64,000 nucleotides of DNA from Candidatus Omnitrophota bacterium. GTDB lineage: Bacteria > Omnitrophota > Gorgyraeia > 2-01-FULL-45-10. Numbering within the stretch: position 1 is the first letter of the stretch; each line of letters opens with the position of its first letter. The translations under genes were made by a program, and so were the position numbers. The DNA is taken from positions 1-64,000 of the forward strand of contig JBAZKM010000005.1 of the NCBI GenBank assembly GCA_041650805.1, in the 5' to 3' direction. Below are positions 26,751-35,584 of this stretch, piece after piece. The notes beneath the pieces are model-generated. The model had not been told where the DNA came from, searched no databases, and was given only the letters and a program-made list of their open reading frames with translations.

Positions 26751-29700
26751 CTAGGGGCTCAGGTCATTCAGGCGGGTCCAGCTCCCGTCGCCATGGCGCA
26801 CCCACAGGCCGTAACCGGTCCCGAAGTCGATGATGATCTCGTCTTTCCCGTCAGCATCGGTATCCCCGGCGATCATCGCTTCGGACTTTACATCGCTTAT
26901 CAAGTCCCATCTGCCGTCATCATAGTGTAACCATATCCCGTATTCGGGGCCGAAGTCGATGATTATGTCGTCTCTGTCATTACCGTTAAAGTCACCAGCG
27001 GTGATAGAGACGGCGTTTAGGGGGCTTATCTCATCCCAGGCCCCGCCGTCATGCCAGACCCATATACCGTGTGCAGGGCCGAAGTCCAGCACCAGCTCTT
27101 TCCCGCCGTCCCCGGTGATATCGCCCGTCGTCATCGATTCCGGGCTTACGGGGCTTATATTGCTCCAGGCGCCGCAGCTGTAGGCCCATATACCGTACGC
27201 AGGGCCGAAGTCTAGCACCAGCTCTTTCCCGCCGTCCCCGGTGATATCGCCCGTCGTCATCGATTCCGGGCTTACGGAGCTTATCTGGAGCCATGTGCCG
27301 TCGTTATGCCAGACCCATATACCGTGTGCAGGGCCGAAATCCAGCACCAGTTCTTTCCTGCCGTCCCCGGTGATATCGCCTGTCGTCATCGATTCCGGGC
27401 TTACGGAGCTTATGAAGCCCCAGCCCTGGTCATCGCGCCTCACCCATATCCCGTATTCGGGGCCGAAGTCGATGATGATGTCGTCTTTTGTATTGCCGTC
27501 GATATCGCCGGCAGCTAAGGAGAGGGAAGAGAGGTCATGGAGCCGGCTCCAGGTGCCGTCATCATGGGCTATCCAGATGCCGTATAGTGAGCCGAAGTCG
27601 ATGACGATATCGGCCTTGCCGTTACCGTCAATATCGGCGGGTACCATGGGCAGCCTCGCGGCGGTTACGGTGATCTCCAGGGATGCGGTGTTGCCGGCGG
27701 CGTCCACAGCGTGTATCGCGCCGCCGTATCTCTCGCCGGTCACGATCGCAAAGTTGCGGCTAAGTTTATCAGCGCCAGCGCTGTAAAGCGACCTTATCTC
27801 TTCGGACGATAACGCGCGGTCGAAGACGACCACATCGTCGATAGAGCCGTCGAAACACCTCCCGCCCCCGTCGCGTCCGCCTATGGTGAGGTTATGCCCT
27901 TCCACGGCTATTGTCTGCTTGGAGAAGGCGGTCTCGCCCTTCAATGCGCCGTCCACATAGATACGCACGGAGGTCCCGTTAAAGACGCCCGCCACGTGGT
28001 GCCAGCTGCCCAGTATGACATCCGTCTCCCTCGCCTGCTGTTTTGTCCCGTTCCATGTGAAGAATCGCCATGTACCGAGCTGGGTTGCCGCAAGGACATA
28101 CGGCTCATTCTGGAACCCCGTGCCTTTGCCGACTATGTACCTGTAACCGTCCGTCTTTATGGACGTCTGCTTGACCCACGCCGCGACCGTGACCTCATTT
28201 TCCATATTGAATGAGGCGCCGTTCCCGGCATTTATATAATCGCTTGTGCCGTTCAGCCTCAGGGCCTTACCTCTCTTTGCGTCCACCGTGCTCGCGGGGC
28301 CCAGGGAGCCCATGAACTGTCCGAAATTATCATGGGCGGAGCCGTCAGGCGCGCCCGACTGGCTGCACTCCTCAAAGTTCCACCACCCTGCCAGGCTGCC
28401 GTTCCAATCTATTAAGAGGCTCGTCTCCGAAGGGTCCTCCGCGCCGGCCGTTATATCTACGCTGTCACCGGACCTTCTCTGGGAAAGCTCTATGGCCGGG
28501 GCTGTCATGTCTATCCTGAGCGTATAGGGCCGGGGAGAGGAACGGTTATTATCCAGGATATCCGTCGCAGAGCACTTCCATACATACTCGCCTTCCGGCA
28601 GCGTCTCGGCAAACGTCACGGATGCGTTTAATCCGGTGACGCCTTTGGCCTGTACCTCCGTAAACTCGTCCCCGGACTTCATATGCAGTTTAATATCTTT
28701 CAGTTCGGCGGTGCTGACGGCAGACCCGGCGAAGGTCACGGCGCCGTCCCTCAATGAAAGGCCGTTAGCAGGCGACTCGAGCGTGACGGTCGGGTTCATA
28801 TAACCGGGCAGCCCGAAGAACGAATCCCGGTCCAGCAGCCCGCCGCCAAGTCCGGCAAGCATCTGCCATTGGTCCATGGTCCTGCCGTCCTCATAATAGA
28901 CAGGATCACCGTTCGCGTCTACCCCGTACTGATAGTATCCCCTGAATAGGTAAGGCGTGGAAGGGTTATACCAGTAATTACCGCCGGATATGAGAGTGTC
29001 TATAAAATGCTTCCAGAAGGTCCCCTTTGCCATGTCTCCTTCCAGCAGGTAGTTCCCTTCCCCGGCAATGGTATTATTTGTGAGGGTCCAGAACTCCGGG
29101 CGCAGGTTAAGGAAGGCGCCGGTCTCATGATCGGGAGTGAAGTTATCCTCTCCGTCCGGCTCCTGGCCGGCTATCACGATCTGGGACCCGATGTTATCGC
29201 AGATCTCATTATTTTCCAGCGTGACGTTACGGGAGTAGGTTGAATATACGCCGTATCTCTCATTGGATCTTATGGCGCAGTTCCTTATGATAAAAGGCCC
29301 CTGGCTCCTCTCCATTATGATGCCGCTCAGGTAGTTATCCCTCAACTCGGAATTTTCTACCAGGATGTCCTTATTGTCCGAATCGAACCACAGCCCGCAT
29401 GACCGGTTGCCTATCGTCTTATATCGCGTGAACGTCATGTTCCGTGTGAACATGAACTTCTGCCCGACCGCCCAGTCATAGAAATCGCCCCATGCCGCCC
29501 GCCAGGCATTGTACGAGGATTCGCTCTCTTCGATACGGACAAAGTCCGCGCGCCAGCCGCATAATCCGCTCCCCCCGTTATAGTTTGCTATGACCCCCTT
29601 CACCGTGATGTCGCTGCTTTCACCGACCCATGTCGAATGGCGTATGCCCCCTATCCAGAGGCCGTTCCAGTTGTTCCACAGGAATTTACAGTTTTCGATG

Positions 29701-30494
29701 ACGATATTGCCCGACTCCTGTATCTTCACGGCGGACTCTTCGACGATGCTGTTAAAATGCGTAAAGGTGAAACCGTTCAGGATGACATTTATCGCGGAGT
29801 CGGAGCTGAATCCCACATTACGCGTAGAGACATCGATAACCGCCGTTCCTATATCGGTAGTTTGTGGAAGACGGATGTAAGCGATGTCGTTCTCTTCATC
29901 GATATAGAAGGTCTCCTCCTTCAATTCTTCGCTGGCGAGGACCTGGGTAAGGAGTGAACCGTTAACGAATATCATCTCCCTCCGCCTGACTATCGGCGCC
30001 ATGGAAATATAATACGGCGACCCGGCCCAGATGTCGGCGGAAAGGCCCCAGTCGTACGGCCACGGGTGGCTGTATATCCCGTTACCCTGTCCGGTCCAGC
30101 CGTCCCAAACGTCCGAACCCGATATTATGACTTCCCCGTTTGCCTCGATGCTGATAGAAGGGTATTGGTCGTAGAACGCCCGGCGTTCCTGGATGGTATT
30201 GGTGTGCGTGATAAAATTGAGCGGGTCAAATGAGGCATCGAGGCGCATCGTCTCTCTGTATGTCCCGGCGGCGATGATCACCCGTGTGTCGGTATTATTA
30301 GCCTGGTTGACGATGGCCTGCGCGAGGGCCTTGTTTATCGTCTTCCACGCGGCGTCCGTAGATGTGCCGCTATTCAGATCGTTGCCCGATGCGCCATCGA
30401 CATAGTAGACGACCCGGTCGAACGCTTCGGCCGGCCCGACGGTGATCAGATAAAAAGCGAGGAGCGTGAACGCAACGAACTTTACCCTGTACAT
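26751..30494 (-). CDS. Giant secreted protein: parallel beta-helix, LamG domain, FG-GAP-like repeats
   Basis: The protein of about 1247 residues starts at ATG 30494 (alternatives 30506, 30524) with a signal peptide ending near PAEA. Residues of about 30-580 form a right-handed parallel beta-helix of the pectate-lyase/DUF1565 type, with YYVDGASGNDLNSGTS at the start and repeated N-x-I/V strands. A bacterial Ig-like linker follows. A LamG/concanavalin-type domain (WWNFEE...GSWHHVAGVFNGTSVRIYVDG...) spans about 700-920. Seven 43-residue FG-GAP-like repeats make up the C-terminus. The modules suggest an exported polysaccharide-binding or -cleaving protein. It shares its repeat family with the gene cut by the left window edge. 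No anchor motif is visible. Confidence 0.85.
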   Translation of the reverse strand: MYRVKFVAFTLLAFYLITVGPAEAFDRVVYYVDGASGNDLNSGTSTDAAWKTINKALAQAIVNQANNTDTRVIIAAGTYRETMRLDASFDPLNFITHTNTIQERRAFYDQYPSISIEANGEVIISGSDVWDGWTGQGNGIYSHPWPYDWGLSADIWAGSPYYISMAPIVRRREMIFVNGSLLTQVLASEELKEETFYIDEENDIAYIRLPQTTDIGTAVIDVSTRNVGFSSDSAINVILNGFTFTHFNSIVEESAVKIQESGNIVIENCKFLWNNWNGLWIGGIRHSTWVGESSDITVKGVIANYNGGSGLCGWRADFVRIEESESSYNAWRAAWGDFYDWAVGQKFMFTRNMTFTRYKTIGNRSCGLWFDSDNKDILVENSELRDNYLSGIIMERSQGPFIIRNCAIRSNERYGVYSTYSRNVTLENNEICDNIGSQIVIAGQEPDGEDNFTPDHETGAFLNLRPEFWTLTNNTIAGEGNYLLEGDMAKGTFWKHFIDTLISGGNYWYNPSTPYLFRGYYQYGVDANGDPVYYEDGRTMDQWQMLAGLGGGLLDRDSFFGLPGYMNPTVTLESPANGLSLRDGAVTFAGSAVSTAELKDIKLHMKSGDEFTEVQAKGVTGLNASVTFAETLPEGEYVWKCSATDILDNNRSSPRPYTLRIDMTAPAIELSQRRSGDSVDITAGAEDPSETSLLIDWNGSLAGWWNFEECSQSGAPDGSAHDNFGQFMGSLGPASTVDAKRGKALRLNGTSDYINAGNGASFNMENEVTVAAWVKQTSIKTDGYRYIVGKGTGFQNEPYVLAATQLGTWRFFTWNGTKQQARETDVILGSWHHVAGVFNGTSVRIYVDGALKGETAFSKQTIAVEGHNLTIGGRDGGGRCFDGSIDDVVVFDRALSSEEIRSLYSAGADKLSRNFAIVTGERYGGAIHAVDAAGNTASLEITVTAARLPMVPADIDGNGKADIVIDFGSLYGIWIAHDDGTWSRLHDLSSLSLAAGDIDGNTKDDIIIDFGPEYGIWVRRDDQGWGFISSVSPESMTTGDITGDGRKELVLDFGPAHGIWVWHNDGTWLQISSVSPESMTTGDITGDGGKELVLDFGPAYGIWAYSCGAWSNISPVSPESMTTGDITGDGGKELVLDFGPAHGIWVWHDGGAWDEISPLNAVSITAGDFNGNDRDDIIIDFGPEYGIWLHYDDGRWDLISDVKSEAMIAGDTDADGKDEIIIDFGTGYGLWVRHGDGSWTRLNDLSP
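26754..27645 (-). repeat. Seven diverged 129-bp coding repeats
   Basis: Seven units with the pattern GDI-G-----D-IIDFG--YGIW lie at the C-terminal end of the beta-helix protein. Units three to five are near-identical in DNA around the TGDITGDGGKELVLDFGPA segment; the outer units are diverged. Confidence 0.85.
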
Positions 30495-30650
30495 AGATAT
30501 CCCCATGGCCCACTTAGTTAACAATATTAGTAAGTGTAGTCAAAAAAAGCCCTTATAATATCCCTATAGAGCTTCATATAGAGTATGCCACATAATTACC
30601 TCAATGAAAAGCGGCCATATCCTGCTTTTTCATTTCTTACATTATTATTG

Positions 30651-30679
30651 TTGACTAAATCTGACTTTTGAGATATATT
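30651..30679 (+). promoter_or_regulatory. Strong sigma-70 promoter
   Basis: TTGACT (30651-30656), a 17-bp spacer and TATATT (30674-30679) lie upstream of the leader and MEDS gene. Confidence 0.65.
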
Positions 30680-30705
30680 TGGAGTGGCCACGAAAGGAGT
30701 GGCGT

Positions 30706-30741
30706 ATGGTAATGGTCATCCTAAATGTGCAACGACAATAA
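30706..30741 (+). CDS. Possible 11-residue leader peptide
   Basis: An ATG with an AAAGGAG ribosome-binding site begins an 11-codon frame (MVMVILNVQRQ) that ends exactly before a terminator hairpin. The ribosome-binding site lies in the loop of a small hairpin (GCCAC / GTGGC, 30687-30703). The arrangement resembles an attenuator leader, but the codons do not point to one amino acid. Confidence 0.35.
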   Translation: MVMVILNVQRQ

Positions 30742-30770
30742 GCAACCCGGGGGAAGGGGTTGCTTTTTTT
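30742..30770 (+). terminator. Intrinsic terminator in the leader of the MEDS gene
   Basis: GCAACCC (30742-30748) pairs with GGGTTGC (30757-30763) and is followed by seven T. It lies only 14 bp before the MEDS start codon, so it probably acts as an attenuator rather than ending an upstream gene. Confidence 0.75.
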
Positions 30771-30784
30771 AATGGGAGTTCTAT

Positions 30785-31321
30785 ATGGATAGGCATATCT
30801 GTATGTTCTATGAGACAGAAAAAGACCTGTGTCAGATAGCGGCATCTTTTTTCAGGACGGGAGTAGAGAATAATGAGTTGTGCGTCTGGGTCGTCCCGCC
30901 GTATATGGGGATCGAAGGCGCGAAGAAGTCCCTCGGCGCAGAGATAGAGGACCTCGACGCCCATATACGGAAAGGCCGGATGAAATTCATGAATTCGACC
31001 GATGTCTATAACGGCCCGGACGGAATCTCTCCGGATAAGCTCCTGGACGGACTTACCAGAATGGAACGAGATGCCCTGGAGAAGGGGTTCTCCGCCCTGC
31101 GTATCAGCGGGGACGCCTCCTGGCTCCCGGAAGTGAACTGGGAAAAGTTCGTCGATTATGAGCGGAGGGTGAACGAACTTTTAAAGGAAAAGAAGATCAC
31201 CGCGCTCTGCACATTTCCCATGCAAAAGTTGGATCTGCACAATATCTTCACCATGAAACTCTACCACGGGGTCACCATCACGAACCAATCCGGCCATATC
31301 GAGTATTCCAAGAACTATTAA
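30785..31321 (+). CDS. MEDS-domain sensory protein (DcmR-like)
   Basis: The 178-residue protein matches the MEDS (methanogen/methylotroph, DcmR sensory) domain. It has HICMFYETEKDLCQIAASFFRTGVENNELCVWVVP-type opening (residues about 3-37), a KGRMKF...G...S segment, and a C-terminal ALCTFPMQKLD followed by HGVTI. Such domains occur alone or fused to histidine kinases and are thought to bind a small ligand. Here there is no DNA-binding or kinase output. The gene is preceded by a promoter, a possible leader peptide and a terminator, so its expression is probably attenuated. It is separated by 15 bp from the inhibitor-like gene. Confidence 0.8.
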   Translation: MDRHICMFYETEKDLCQIAASFFRTGVENNELCVWVVPPYMGIEGAKKSLGAEIEDLDAHIRKGRMKFMNSTDVYNGPDGISPDKLLDGLTRMERDALEKGFSALRISGDASWLPEVNWEKFVDYERRVNELLKEKKITALCTFPMQKLDLHNIFTMKLYHGVTITNQSGHIEYSKNY

Positions 31322-31336
31322 GAAGAGGGGGGGCGT

Positions 31337-31783
31337 ATGACGATGAACATGATCCTGGGAAGGCGCGCTAAGATGACGATAGCCTTTTTGGCCGCGGCCC
31401 TTACAGCCCTTACGACCCTTACGCTTTTGAGCTTCGCCGCCGATAAGGACGAAGAGAAAGAGAACCCCAATATAGCATTGACGATCTCCCAGAGGCCTTA
31501 CCAGGAGTTTGCCATAAAGCTGAAGGCGAACCACTCGAGGGGCTACAAGTGGGTGCTCGATAAGAATTTCGACAGAAAGCTCCTGGAACCGCTCGGCACC
31601 GAATTCGTCAGGCCGAAGGGCGGGATGGAGGGCGCTGACGGCACGGAGGTCTGGAGCTTCAGGGCGCTGGGCGAAGGGGAGACGGTCCTCTCCTTTAAAT
31701 TTGCCAAACCGTCGCAAAAGGAGCTCCCCGCGACCAAGACGGCCGTATATACCGTGAAGGTGAAGACCCCTGCCCCGCAATAG
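31337..31783 (+). CDS. Secreted chagasin-like (I42) cysteine protease inhibitor
   Basis: The 148-residue protein has a signal sequence (about residues 10-34) and a beta-sandwich domain of about 100 residues. The domain shows the I42 loop motifs: SRGYKW (normally NxTTGYxW), the GMEGADGTEVWSFRALGEGET loop, and LSFKFAKPSQKELP. Family members block papain-like proteases. The first loop is atypical (NHSRGYKW), so affinity may differ. It could protect surface proteins or regulate an endogenous protease. It probably shares the MEDS transcript. Confidence 0.75.
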   Translation: MTMNMILGRRAKMTIAFLAAALTALTTLTLLSFAADKDEEKENPNIALTISQRPYQEFAIKLKANHSRGYKWVLDKNFDRKLLEPLGTEFVRPKGGMEGADGTEVWSFRALGEGETVLSFKFAKPSQKELPATKTAVYTVKVKTPAPQ

Positions 31784-31893
31784 TACATCTCTGTCCACTT
31801 AGCTGTACATATCCCCTGTCATAGTCTGTCATACTTCGTATCCCATCATATTGGTATCCAATAAGTTACAAGACGCATCCATTGTATTTAATA

Positions 31894-31909
31894 TGGCACA
31901 AAAATTGCT
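31894..31909 (+). promoter_or_regulatory. Sigma-54 (RpoN) promoter of PEP-CTERM gene
   Basis: TGGCAC-AAAAA-TTGCT matches the -24/-12 consensus (TGGCACRNNNNTTGCW) at every defined position and has the correct spacing. It lies 56 bp before the first PEP-CTERM gene, with AT-rich sequence upstream where an activator could bind. PEP-CTERM systems in other bacteria use the sigma-54 activator pair PrsK/PrsR. Confidence 0.75.
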
Positions 31910-31964
31910 TATATTAGTGGTGTAAGAAATTTTTGTCTGTATATGATCATAAAGGAGGGAGTAT

Positions 31965-32621
31965 ATGAATATCAGGGGAATGGCGGTTGCGGTATTTCTT
32001 ATCGCTGCAATGATATTAGGTAGCCACGCCGCAGAGGCGTCGGTGCTCGATTTTGAGACGGGCTCACAGTCGGGCGAGACCGTGATCTTCAACAACCAGG
32101 GGTACGGCGGGTTCACCTGGGACGAGAATTTTTACTTCATTAACGAAAGCGGTTTTTACGGCAACGACCCGATAAATTTCCCTTCTTACGACCATGCCGT
32201 CTATAACGGTAACGGCATCCTCGTCTCAACCGTCACCCGGAGCTCAAACTTCGATTTTATAGGGGCTTCTTTCATACCGTGGCTTTCCCAGAACCAGATC
32301 TACGACTATTCTTCGACGACGATAACGATGAAAGGGTATAACGGCAGCGACCTGGTAGGCGAGGTCACGCATTCGCTCACCGACAGCTTCGTCTATTGCG
32401 CCGCGAATTTCTCCGGCATCGACAGGCTGGAATTCATCGCGACCGAAAATCCGGCACCGCATGCCCCTTTGTATGAGAACGAGCGGTGGTGGCTGATGGA
32501 CGACTTCACTTACACCGCGTATGACACGGGCGGCGATGTCGTTCCCGAACCCGCGACGATGGCCCTCTTCGGCATCGGCGGCGCGGTAGCTGCATTCATA
32601 AGGAAGAAGAAGAGAGTATAA
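31965..32621 (+). CDS. PEP-CTERM sorted surface protein
   Basis: The 218-residue protein has a signal peptide (about residues 1-24, ending AAEA) and a mature domain rich in Gly, Asn, Phe and Tyr. It ends with the PEP-CTERM signal: VPEPATMALFGIGGAVAAF followed by the basic tail RKKKRV (about residues 194-218). An exosortase would recognise this tail, cut it and probably attach the protein to the exopolysaccharide or outer membrane. The body looks like a beta-sandwich found in PEP-CTERM proteins. A strong AAAGGAGGG site and a sigma-54 promoter precede it. Confidence 0.9.
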   Translation: MNIRGMAVAVFLIAAMILGSHAAEASVLDFETGSQSGETVIFNNQGYGGFTWDENFYFINESGFYGNDPINFPSYDHAVYNGNGILVSTVTRSSNFDFIGASFIPWLSQNQIYDYSSTTITMKGYNGSDLVGEVTHSLTDSFVYCAANFSGIDRLEFIATENPAPHAPLYENERWWLMDDFTYTAYDTGGDVVPEPATMALFGIGGAVAAFIRKKKRV

Positions 32622-32657
32622 TTTTTTATCGGGGATCGTAACCGAAAAGGAGATGGT

Positions 32658-33320
32658 ATGAAGAAGGGACTTATCGTTATCGGTTTGATAGTGTCGGTGA
32701 TCTTATCCGTTGGCCCGGCCAAAGCCGCGGTTATCGTCGATACCGGCAGCGTATCCGATCCGCTGAACGGCGGCCCGATCCTGGTGGGCAATGTCCCCGG
32801 CTATAGCTATTTTCAATGGTTAGCCGGTAAATTCACGCTCGGCCAGACCTATACGGTGACGGATATCCAGGGCTGGATCTCGACCGGTTATTCCAACAGC
32901 CTGGCATCCAAACTGACGCTGGTCGTCTACGGCGACGGCGGGACGGTCCCGAATAAGAGCAATGAGCTCTATAGCGGCCTCTTTGACCTGCCGGGGACTA
33001 CGACAATAGCGCACAACTGGTATGGCGTGAGCGGGTTGAGCCTTACGCTCGGGCCCGGGTCATACTGGGCGGCCTTTGAGACGAGGCAGGGATATATGTA
33101 TGACGGGTATATGCAGCATCCCGTGCCGAACCCGCTTTCGGGTTATGCGGTCGCATATCCCAGCTACCCCAATTATAATTCATACGCGAACGCGAATTTC
33201 GGTCTGAAGGTCCAGGGTGTTCCGGGTCAAAGTCCGGTCGTCCCTGAGCCCGCCACTATGGCGCTCTTCGGGATAGGCGGCGCGGCGGCGGCATTTATGA
33301 AGAGGCAAAAGAGAACGTAA
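32658..33320 (+). CDS. PEP-CTERM sorted surface protein
   Basis: The 220-residue protein has a signal peptide (about residues 1-23) and a choice-of-anchor type beta-sandwich body (FTLGQTYTVTDIQGWIS...GPGSYWAAFETRQG). The sorting signal is almost the same as in the preceding gene: VPEPATMALFGIGGAAAAF then KRQKRT. The two bodies are not similar, so the tail has been shared rather than the whole gene duplicated. It lies 36 bp after the first PEP-CTERM gene, probably on the same sigma-54 transcript, and a terminator follows. Confidence 0.9.
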   Translation: MKKGLIVIGLIVSVILSVGPAKAAVIVDTGSVSDPLNGGPILVGNVPGYSYFQWLAGKFTLGQTYTVTDIQGWISTGYSNSLASKLTLVVYGDGGTVPNKSNELYSGLFDLPGTTTIAHNWYGVSGLSLTLGPGSYWAAFETRQGYMYDGYMQHPVPNPLSGYAVAYPSYPNYNSYANANFGLKVQGVPGQSPVVPEPATMALFGIGGAAAAFMKRQKRT

Positions 33321-33346
33321 TAGAGACCGCTTAGTAATTTTCACAC

Positions 33347-33378
33347 CGGCCCTCGATTCCTTCGGGGGCCGTTTTTTA
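33347..33378 (+). terminator. Rho-independent terminator after PEP-CTERM genes
   Basis: CGGCCCTCG pairs imperfectly with the TTCGGGGGCCG arm and is followed by six T. Confidence 0.75.
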
Positions 33379-33434
33379 TTATAAAGCCTCTCTTGCCGAT
33401 TAGAGGGATTGGAGCTATAATAGCGTCTGAAAAT

Positions 33435-34757
33435 ATGAGACCATATATAGATAAGGTGACGGCGGAAGACCATCTCCCCGAAGACCTTGAGATGAACGAT
33501 GAATTCAAGTCGGCATTCAATATCATGGAGAATACCCGGCAGTGCATCTTCATCACGGGCAAGGCCGGCACCGGCAAATCGACGCTCCTGAGGTATTTCA
33601 AGGCCCATACGGGCAAGAAGATAATCGTCCTTGCCCCGACGGGCGTAGCGGCCATCAATGTGAGCGGGCAGACGATCCACTCCTTCTTCCGGCTGCCCCC
33701 GAAGATAATCCACAAGGATACCATAAAGCGCCTCAGGGACAGGACCCTCATCGAGAATCTCGACATGGTGATAATAGACGAGGTCTCAATGGTGCGGGCG
33801 GACGTCATGGACGGTATCGACTACGCGCTGCGCTTGAACCGCGGCAGGATGAAGGACCCGTTCGGCGGGGTCCAGATGGTATTTTTCGGGGACCTCTTCC
33901 AGCTCTCGCCCGTGGTCGAAGACGAAGCTAAGGAAGTGATGGGGGAGCTCTACCCGAGCCCTTATTTCTTCAGCGCCAGGGCCTTCGACGACCTCTATAT
34001 ACGCCTCATCGAGCTGTCGTCCATCTACAGGCAGAAGGACAGCTCGTTCATGGAGCTTCTGAACAGGGTCCGGAACAAGGAATATACCGGCGCGGACCTG
34101 GCCACGTTGAACAGGAGGGTCCAAAGAGGCGCCTCCGTCTCCGGCAAGGACGCGACGGTGACCCTGACGACGACGAACGTACTTGCTAACAGGATAAACC
34201 GGGAGCGCCTGTCGGAGCTCCCCGGCAGGGAGATAGTGTACGAGGCGGCGGCGACCGGGAAGTTCGAAGAGTCGGCATACCCGGCAGACGCGGCCCTCAG
34301 GCTTAAGGAGGGCGCGCAGGTGATACTGATAAAGAACGACCCCGACAGGCAGTGGGTGAACGGGACGCTCGCGAAGGTCGTGGCCCTGTCGGACGATTCG
34401 ATAGTCGTCGATATAAACGGACGCACATGCGACGTCCCCGTAGTCAAGTGGCAGAAGATAGAGTATAGTTACAACGAAGAGGAAGATAAGATAGAGGACG
34501 AGGTCGTCGGGGTATTCGAGCAGTATCCCATAAAGCTGGCCTGGGCCATAACGATACATAAGAGCCAGGGCCAGACGTTCGATAAGGTCGTGATCGATCT
34601 CGGTAACGGGGCGTTCACCCACGGCCAGTTATATGTGGCGCTCAGCAGGTGCACCTCCCTGGACGGCATAACGTTCAAGCGGCCGGTGACCGGGAGCGAC
34701 ATCATATTCGACCGCCGTATATATGAGTTCAGGGACAAGTTTGAAGAACTGGTTTAA
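33435..34757 (+). CDS. PIF1-like ATP-dependent helicase
   Basis: The protein of about 440 residues has Walker A GKAGTGKST, then LAPTGVAAINVSGQTIHSFF (the PIF1-type Ia motif), DEVSMVR (motif II), FFGDLFQLSPVV (motif III) and AWAITIHKSQGQTF plus LYVALSRC (motifs V/VI), as in the PIF1/RecD family. It unwinds DNA 5' to 3', often at stalled forks, G-quadruplexes or R-loops. The ATG at 33435 is chosen because TATAAT at 33416-33421 leaves a very short leader; an ATG at 33492 is an alternative. It is followed by a DnaQ-like exonuclease gene, so the two may act together. Confidence 0.88.
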   Translation: MRPYIDKVTAEDHLPEDLEMNDEFKSAFNIMENTRQCIFITGKAGTGKSTLLRYFKAHTGKKIIVLAPTGVAAINVSGQTIHSFFRLPPKIIHKDTIKRLRDRTLIENLDMVIIDEVSMVRADVMDGIDYALRLNRGRMKDPFGGVQMVFFGDLFQLSPVVEDEAKEVMGELYPSPYFFSARAFDDLYIRLIELSSIYRQKDSSFMELLNRVRNKEYTGADLATLNRRVQRGASVSGKDATVTLTTTNVLANRINRERLSELPGREIVYEAAATGKFEESAYPADAALRLKEGAQVILIKNDPDRQWVNGTLAKVVALSDDSIVVDINGRTCDVPVVKWQKIEYSYNEEEDKIEDEVVGVFEQYPIKLAWAITIHKSQGQTFDKVVIDLGNGAFTHGQLYVALSRCTSLDGITFKRPVTGSDIIFDRRIYEFRDKFEELV

Positions 34758-34772
34758 AAGGATAAAGGATAT

Positions 34773-35558
34773 ATGAAGATATTGCGGCCGCTGGTGATAC
34801 TCGACCTGGAGACGACCGGCACATGGGTCGAAAAAGACAGGATCGTTGAGATAGGCCTGATCAAGCTTATGCCGGGCGGGGCAAGGACCGATTACATAAG
34901 GCGCGTCAACCCTGGTATCCCCATACCCCCGAACGTCAGCCGCATCACCAATATCACGGACGCCGACGTCAGGGACAAGCCGGCCTTCAGGGAGATAGCG
35001 GGGGAGGCCCTGTCGTTCCTGGGGGACTCCGACCTCGCGGGTTTTAATATACTGAGGTTCGACCTGCCTCTCATGGAGCGCGAATTCTACGATGCGGGCC
35101 TCAGCTTCTCCTGGCGCGACCGCGAGATCTATGACGCCCAGAAGATATACCATATACACGAGAAGAGGGACCTTATGGCCGCCTATCTCCTCTACTGCGG
35201 CAAGAAGCTCGAGAACGCGCATTCCGCCCTGAACGACGCGGAGGCCGCCATGGATATACTAGACGCTCAGATAAGGCAATACGGATCGGAGGAGAATGGG
35301 CTGGGGTCTTTAAGGGACATCGACTACGAACGCTCGAACGATTACTTCGATAAAGGACGGAAGTTCTGCTGGTGGAACGGCGAGCTTTACCCGACTTTCG
35401 GCAAGTACGGGAAGAAGAAGAGCCTGAAGGAGATCGCCGGCTCCGACCGCGAATACCTGGAGTGGGTGCTCACCAAGGACTTCAGCGCCGAGGTCAAGGC
35501 GATGGTAAAGGACGCCCTCGGCGGCAAATTTCCGCAGGTGAAGGACGGTAAAGGATAA
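34773..35558 (+). CDS. DnaQ-like 3'-5' exonuclease (DEDDh)
   Basis: The 261-residue protein carries ExoI (LDLETTG, Asp11/Glu13), ExoII (GFNILRFDLPLM) and ExoIII (HSALNDAEA) motifs of DEDDh exonucleases within residues 8-175. A C-terminal segment of about 80 residues (FCWWNGELYPTFGKYGKKKSLKEIA...YLEWVL) is a small extra domain often attached to this group. It is not a polymerase subunit by context. It may process DNA or RNA ends for repair, together with the adjacent PIF1-like helicase 15 bp upstream. Confidence 0.85.
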   Translation: MKILRPLVILDLETTGTWVEKDRIVEIGLIKLMPGGARTDYIRRVNPGIPIPPNVSRITNITDADVRDKPAFREIAGEALSFLGDSDLAGFNILRFDLPLMEREFYDAGLSFSWRDREIYDAQKIYHIHEKRDLMAAYLLYCGKKLENAHSALNDAEAAMDILDAQIRQYGSEENGLGSLRDIDYERSNDYFDKGRKFCWWNGELYPTFGKYGKKKSLKEIAGSDREYLEWVLTKDFSAEVKAMVKDALGGKFPQVKDGKG

Positions 35559-35584
35559 GGCATGAATGATCGGAGGTGCCGGTT

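Noticed and set aside
30687..30770. A known riboswitch class upstream of the MEDS gene
   Set aside because: I compared it by eye with c-di-GMP, fluoride and guanidine-II patterns and found no convincing match. Only the leader-peptide and terminator description is supported.
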